From NCBI RefSeq assembly GCF_013213975.1, contig NZ_JABSST010000024.1:1-38988 (forward strand): a stretch of 38,988 nucleotides of DNA, in the 5' to 3' direction. How positions within the stretch are numbered: position 1 is the first letter of the stretch; the number at the start of each line of letters is the position of its first letter. The translations under genes and the position numbers were made by a program. This DNA comes from Winogradskyella sp. (GTDB taxonomy: Bacteria; Bacteroidota; Bacteroidia; Flavobacteriales; Flavobacteriaceae). Positions 34,425-38,988 of the stretch are shown here, piece by piece. Below the pieces are notes generated by a model. That model had not been told where the DNA came from. It saw only the letters and a list, made by a program, of their open reading frames with translations, and did not search any database.

Positions 34425-36845
34425 ATGGCGAAAAAGGCAACCAAAAAAAAACACGCTACAAAAGCAAAACATAAACCGAAGGCTAAACTAAACAGACCTT
34501 CATTAAAATTATCTAATCAACAGAAGCTTGTATTCGGAAGTTTACTGATCATTTTAGGTGTTCTATTATTTATTTCATTTTTATCGTTCATATTTACCGG
34601 TAAGGAAGATCAGAGTGTCTTAAGTAATTTTCCTGAACGCTCAGATGCTTATAAGAATTGGGCGAGCCAATTAGGTGCTTGGGTTAGCGAATTTTTCATA
34701 ACTAAAGGTTTTGGTATTCCATCATTTATATTTTCAGGCTTAATTTTTCTTTCAGGTGTTTATACTGCTCTTAACCTTAAAAAAGGAAAGCTAAGAAGAC
34801 ATTGGATTTGGGGAACCTTGATTGTCATTTGGCTTTCTATTTTCTTTGGCTTTTTTACGCACAAATACAATATACTTGGTGGCACTATTGGTTTTGAAAT
34901 GAATCATTTCTTTCAGGACTATATTGGTAAAATTGGCACATCACTCCTACTCCTTTTTGGATTAATAGCTTATCTAGCGCTTCGTTTTAAAGTTACTGGA
35001 GATTCTTTCGTGAGGTTATTTAAAAGTGCTAAAAAGGATTTTAAGGAGAATACGATTAACACTACAGAAGATGAAGAGCTCAGTGTTATCATTGATAATA
35101 GCTTAACAGAAGAAGCCGAAGCCATTAAATCTGCTTTCGAAATTACTCTTGAGAATTCAGAACCTACAATTAGCAACCATTCCAAACCAGATCCTAAAAC
35201 TAGTGATGTAAAAATGGAGGTGGGTATTAGTGAGAACGAAGCCCAAATTGAAGAACAAGAATTAAAAATGGAGGTTGAAACCGCCAAAGAAGAAAAGTCC
35301 GAATCTGATAATTTAGCAGATAAACTTGTGAAAGACTTTGGTCAATTTGATCCTACACTAGAATTAAGTAATTATCAGTTTCCACCTTTAGATTTATTAA
35401 AAAAGTATAACAATGAAGGCATTTCTATAGATCAAGAAGAACTTGAAGAAAACAAAAACCGAATAGTTGAAACCTTACTTAATTATAAAATTGGGATAAG
35501 CAGTATAAAGGCTACAATAGGACCTACAGTAACGCTTTACGAAATAGTTCCGGATGCTGGAATTCGAATTTCGAAGATTAAAAACTTAGAAGATGATATT
35601 GCCTTATCGCTAGCTGCTTTAGGCATTAGGATTATTGCTCCAATCCCTGGTAAAGGTACAATTGGAATTGAAGTACCAAATAAAAAGTCGACTATTGTGT
35701 CTATGCGTTCTGTTGTCGCATCACAAAAATTTCAACAGTCTAAAATGCAATTGCCAATTGCTTTTGGAAAAACTATTAGCAATGAAACCTTTGTAGTTGA
35801 TTTAGCAAAAATGCCGCATTTACTTATGGCTGGTGCCACAGGACAAGGTAAGTCGGTAGGTTTAAATGCTGTTTTAACCTCTTTACTTTATAAAAAACAT
35901 CCAGCTGAAGTAAAATTTGTGTTGGTAGACCCTAAGAAGGTAGAGCTTACACTATTTAATAAAATTGAGCGTCACTATCTTGCCAAGTTACCAGACAGTG
36001 AAGATGCTATAATTACAGATAACACCAAAGTAATTAATACGCTCAACTCACTTTGTATAGAAATGGATAACCGCTATGAAATGCTTAAAAATGCATTTTG
36101 TAGAAATATTTCAGAATACAATGCAAAATTTAAAGCACGTAAGCTTAACCCTAATGATGGACATCAGTTCTTACCATACATTGTATTAGTGGTCGATGAG
36201 TTCGCTGATCTTATTATGACTGCTGGTAAGGAAGTAGAAACACCAATTGCAAGATTAGCGCAATTAGCTAGAGCTATTGGTATTCATCTTATTATAGCAA
36301 CACAGCGCCCTTCGGTGAATGTAATTACTGGTATTATAAAAGCCAACTTCCCAGCGCGTATTGCCTTTAGAGTGACAAGTAAAATTGATTCAAGAACCAT
36401 TTTAGACGGTGCCGGAGCAGATCAGTTAATTGGTCGTGGTGATATGCTTTATACACAGGGTAATGACCTGATACGTTTACAATGTGCCTTTGTGGATACC
36501 CCAGAAGTAGAAAAAATTACTGAATTTATTGGTTCGCAAAAAGCATATCCAGACGCTCATTTATTACCGGAATATGTTGGTGAAGAAGGTGGCACAAATC
36601 TTGATATAGATATTTCAGATAGAGATAAATTGTTCCGAGAAGCAGCAGAAATTATTGTTACAGCACAACAAGGATCTGCCTCGCTCTTACAACGCAAGTT
36701 GAAACTAGGCTACAATAGAGCGGGACGAATAATAGATCAATTAGAGGCTGCAGGAATTGTAGGTTCTTTTGAAGGTAGCAAGGCAAGACAGGTTTTAGTG
36801 CCAGATTTAATAGCTTTGGATCAATTATTAGAGAACGAAAAATAA
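34425..36845 (+). CDS. ftsK: DNA translocase FtsK/SpoIIIE
   Basis: 806 aa. A very Lys-rich N-terminus (1-25) is followed by four transmembrane helices between about 32 and 190, which anchor it at the septum. An acidic linker spans about 210-300. The motor includes Walker A GATGQGKS near 470, VLVDPKKVELT, and Walker B IVLVVDEFADLI near 585, followed by RLAQLARAIGIHLIIATQRP. The winged-helix gamma domain at the end (SASLLQRKLKLGYNRAGRIIDQLE) reads the KOPS polarity sequences. It pumps chromosome ends apart and activates XerCD at dif. The linker is short, as in other Bacteroidota. Confidence 0.97.
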   Translation: MAKKATKKKHATKAKHKPKAKLNRPSLKLSNQQKLVFGSLLIILGVLLFISFLSFIFTGKEDQSVLSNFPERSDAYKNWASQLGAWVSEFFITKGFGIPSFIFSGLIFLSGVYTALNLKKGKLRRHWIWGTLIVIWLSIFFGFFTHKYNILGGTIGFEMNHFFQDYIGKIGTSLLLLFGLIAYLALRFKVTGDSFVRLFKSAKKDFKENTINTTEDEELSVIIDNSLTEEAEAIKSAFEITLENSEPTISNHSKPDPKTSDVKMEVGISENEAQIEEQELKMEVETAKEEKSESDNLADKLVKDFGQFDPTLELSNYQFPPLDLLKKYNNEGISIDQEELEENKNRIVETLLNYKIGISSIKATIGPTVTLYEIVPDAGIRISKIKNLEDDIALSLAALGIRIIAPIPGKGTIGIEVPNKKSTIVSMRSVVASQKFQQSKMQLPIAFGKTISNETFVVDLAKMPHLLMAGATGQGKSVGLNAVLTSLLYKKHPAEVKFVLVDPKKVELTLFNKIERHYLAKLPDSEDAIITDNTKVINTLNSLCIEMDNRYEMLKNAFCRNISEYNAKFKARKLNPNDGHQFLPYIVLVVDEFADLIMTAGKEVETPIARLAQLARAIGIHLIIATQRPSVNVITGIIKANFPARIAFRVTSKIDSRTILDGAGADQLIGRGDMLYTQGNDLIRLQCAFVDTPEVEKITEFIGSQKAYPDAHLLPEYVGEEGGTNLDIDISDRDKLFREAAEIIVTAQQGSASLLQRKLKLGYNRAGRIIDQLEAAGIVGSFEGSKARQVLVPDLIALDQLLENEK

Positions 36846-36867
36846 TAATATTACAGACATAGATATC

Positions 36868-37509
36868 ATGAAACAACTATTTATAATTGCATTTTTAACA
36901 TTTGGATTAACAGGTTTCGGACAAAACGACTCGAAAGCTGAAGTATTGCTAACTGAAGTTAGCAATAAAATAAAAGCTTACAAAAATATAAGTCTAGACT
37001 TTAAATACGTTTTAAATAACGTAAGTGAAAATATAAATCAAGAAACACGTGGTGATGTTGTTATTGAAGGTGAAAAATACAAACTTAATATTCTTGGTAT
37101 TACACGAATTTTCGATGGTAAAACGCTTTACACCATAAGCCCAGAAGATGAAGAAGTTACTATTTCCTCTAATAACACTGAAGATGAAGGAACAATAACT
37201 CCAAGTAAAATGTTATCGTTTTATGAAGAAGGCTACACCTACAAAATGGATATTATTCAAACTGTAAAAGGTAGAAAAATTCAGTATGTAAAGTTAAATC
37301 CTATTGATACCAATTCTGAAATTAAACATGTACTTTTAGGAATTGATGCTACGACAAAACACATATACAATCTTATAGAAGTAGGTAAAAACGGTACAAA
37401 AACTACATTAACCGTTAATTCTTTTAAAACAGATGAGCCTATCTCAAAAACCTTATTTACATTTGACAAGAGTAAATACAATGATTACTTTATCAATAAA
37501 ATTGATTAA
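36868..37509 (+). CDS. lolA: LolA-like outer-membrane lipoprotein carrier
   Basis: 213 aa with signal peptide KQLFIIAFLTFGLTGFG. The mature protein has the LolA/LolB-type half-barrel pattern: LLTEVSNKIKAYKNISLDFKY, GDVVIEGEKYKLNILG, IFDGKTLYTISPEDEEVTIS, and late strands KHVLLGIDATTKHIYNLIEV. It carries lipoproteins across the periplasm from LolCDE to the outer membrane. The many lipoproteins encoded in this window would depend on it. It starts 22 bp after ftsK and is followed by the LptF/LptG-type permease. Confidence 0.9.
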   Translation: MKQLFIIAFLTFGLTGFGQNDSKAEVLLTEVSNKIKAYKNISLDFKYVLNNVSENINQETRGDVVIEGEKYKLNILGITRIFDGKTLYTISPEDEEVTISSNNTEDEGTITPSKMLSFYEEGYTYKMDIIQTVKGRKIQYVKLNPIDTNSEIKHVLLGIDATTKHIYNLIEVGKNGTKTTLTVNSFKTDEPISKTLFTFDKSKYNDYFINKID

Positions 37510-37548
37510 GGTCTAAATAAATAAGATGTCTGCTATTGCGGAAATTCA

Positions 37549-38955
37549 ATGAAAATACTAGATAGGTACATACTTATCACATTTTTAAGGACGTTTTTTA
37601 GCGTCTTTATTATCTTCATGTTCATCTTTGTACTGCAAGGTGTTTGGCTCTATATAGCAGAACTCGCAGGTAAAGACTTGGATATTTCTGTTACTGCAAA
37701 ATTTATCCTGTACTACATGCCAAAGCTTATTCCTTTGGTGGTTCCATTAACGGTCTTACTGTCCTCAATTATGGTCTTCGGAAATTTTGCAGAAAACTAT
37801 GAGTTTGCCGCAATGAAGTCCACTGGTATTTCCCTGCAAAGGGCTATGCGCAGTCTAAGTGTTTTCATTGTTGCACTAGGTATTGCTTGTTTCTTTTTTG
37901 CAAATAATGTCATTCCTTGGGGCGAATACAACTTTTATAACTTAAGACGTAATATTGCAAAAGTTAAACCAGCATTAGCAATAGCTGAAGGTCAGTTTAA
38001 CGAAATAGGTAACATTAATATTAAGGTTGAATCAAAATCTGGTGACCGTGGACAATATCTTCATGGTGTAGTTATTCATCAAAAAAGTTCTACACGAAGT
38101 GGAAACTACAAAGTTATTGTATCAGAAAAAGGAGAATTAAAGAGTGCCCCAGACTCAAATGTACTTCAACTAGAATTAATTAATGGTAACTATTATGAAG
38201 AAATAGTTAATCGCGATTCTCGCAAAAACATAGACAAACCGCACGCTAGAAGTTACTTTGAGAATTACATTTTTAATGTTGATCTTGAGATTCTGAATTC
38301 TGAAGATTTAGATGAAAAAAACTATAGAGGTCGTCATACAATGCAAAATATAAGTCAACTAAACTACACCATTGATAGTTTAAACAATCAACGTAAAGAA
38401 GACTACAACATACTTTCTAAGACTTTATATAATAGAACAACTTATGCAGCCTTAAATCTAAATCTGAATACCCAAGGTCAGGATTCACTTTATCAAGGTG
38501 AGATTTTAGATTTATATACAGCCAGCAACAAGGTGCAGGTTATTAATTTGGCGCTCAATTCTGCCAACAGTACAAAGCAAATCATAGATGCAAATAAGAA
38601 GAATTTTGAATCTAAAGCCATTTGGCTTAATAAGCATATTATTGCACTACATGATAAGTTTGTTCTTGCGTTTGCATGTATTATTTTATTTTTTGTAGGT
38701 GCACCGTTAGGAGCGTTAATAAGAAAAGGTGGTTTAGGCTTACCAATGGTGATAGCTATTGTATTATTCCTTACTTATCACTTCTTCGGAATTTTTGCCA
38801 AGAACAGTGCTGAGAAAGGAAGCTTCAGTCCAATTATTGGGTCCTGGCTCTCCACTGCAGTGATGCTACCTTTAAGTATTTATCTTACAACAAGAGCCAC
38901 CAATGACAAAGGTGTTTTTCAATTCGATGCTGTTTTGGCGCCTCTTAAGCGTTAG
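37549..38955 (+). CDS. LptF/LptG family permease (YjgP/YjgQ)
   Basis: 468-aa inner-membrane component of the LptB2FG lipopolysaccharide exporter. There are three transmembrane helices at about 12-110 (opening MKILDRYILITFLRTF), a periplasmic beta-jellyroll region at about 130-350, and three final helices from about 365 to 455. KGGLGLPMVIAIVLFLTYHF is the typical coupling and membrane region. The start is ATG 37549. Whether it is the F or G paralogue is unclear, and Bacteroidota often encode two such genes. It is downstream of lolA with 39 bp between. Confidence 0.93.
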   Translation: MKILDRYILITFLRTFFSVFIIFMFIFVLQGVWLYIAELAGKDLDISVTAKFILYYMPKLIPLVVPLTVLLSSIMVFGNFAENYEFAAMKSTGISLQRAMRSLSVFIVALGIACFFFANNVIPWGEYNFYNLRRNIAKVKPALAIAEGQFNEIGNINIKVESKSGDRGQYLHGVVIHQKSSTRSGNYKVIVSEKGELKSAPDSNVLQLELINGNYYEEIVNRDSRKNIDKPHARSYFENYIFNVDLEILNSEDLDEKNYRGRHTMQNISQLNYTIDSLNNQRKEDYNILSKTLYNRTTYAALNLNLNTQGQDSLYQGEILDLYTASNKVQVINLALNSANSTKQIIDANKKNFESKAIWLNKHIIALHDKFVLAFACIILFFVGAPLGALIRKGGLGLPMVIAIVLFLTYHFFGIFAKNSAEKGSFSPIIGSWLSTAVMLPLSIYLTTRATNDKGVFQFDAVLAPLKR

Positions 38956-38988
38956 TTCACCGCTAAAAGTAAGTTACAGCTTTCAGAA

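Noticed and set aside
1-38988. CRISPR arrays, insertion sequences, toxin-antitoxin pairs or phage genes
   Set aside because: No regular spaced repeats, transposase or integrase motifs, or toxin-antitoxin gene pairs were seen on either strand.

Overview
The window looks like a chromosomal stretch from a marine-type flavobacterium (Bacteroidota, Flavobacteriaceae or close). The DNA is AT-rich. Several promoters carry the Bacteroidota -7 box TAnnTTTG or its variant TAnnTTnG, there is little Shine-Dalgarno signal, and many proteins are predicted lipoproteins or SusD-era style exported proteins. The species cannot be named from sequence alone. No tRNA, rRNA, CRISPR array or intact insertion sequence was seen.

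Layout. 1-1752 (minus): a UvrD/PcrA-type helicase running off the left edge. 1856-5213 (plus): a compact run of an exported M20 amidohydrolase, a membrane-anchored FMN/3Fe-4S glutamate-synthase-like protein and a small membrane protein. 5214-7331: a two-gene block with a DUF1826 protein and a COG0523 (CobW-type) metal-chaperone GTPase. A perfect 14-1-14 bp palindrome sits on its promoter, as expected for a Fur/Zur-family operator. A 63-65 bp copy of the 3' end of the preceding gene lies on both sides of the block, which marks it as an insertion or recombination product. 7332-10186 (minus): a translationally coupled patatin-like phospholipase and M1 aminopeptidase. 10356-13277 (plus): a universal stress protein and RecG. 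13398-14486 (minus): a DUF2911/TPR protein, with a likely terminator between it and RecG. 14663-16057 (plus): an AtoE-type short-chain fatty acid transporter.

16058-26976 is different in character. Eight unrelated genes lie one by one on the plus strand, separated by 235-670 bp spacers, giving about two-thirds coding density against roughly 95% in the flanks. Most encode exported or lipid-anchored enzymes: a VOC-like protein, a PHB-depolymerase-like esterase, an ADP-ribosylglycohydrolase-fold lipoprotein, an alpha/beta hydrolase and an SGNH-like hydrolase. A CPBP protease, an orphan formyltransferase and a lipoprotein gene broken by a one-base shift in an A8 tract complete the set. The spacers carry stop-riddled remnants of coding sequence and two short repeated blocks. 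I read this as an accessory, gene-flux region.

From 26977 onward the chromosome is again dense and housekeeping: 3-mercaptopyruvate sulfurtransferase, a DUF481 outer-membrane barrel, a TlpA-like thioredoxin lipoprotein, PheT, Tpx, diacylglycerol kinase, a VanY-like carboxypeptidase, FtsK, LolA and an LptF/LptG permease. The 32.7-38.96 kb part is largely envelope biology (chromosome translocation at division, peptidoglycan, lipoprotein and LPS transport) and probably forms one or a few operons.

The best candidate for something under-described is the 5.2-7.3 kb block. It has a strong Fur/Zur-type operator, a COG0523 GTPase and a DUF1826 partner whose conserved HxD...H...R pattern resembles the Fe(II)/2-oxoglutarate oxygenase signature, all between diverged duplicate gene ends.
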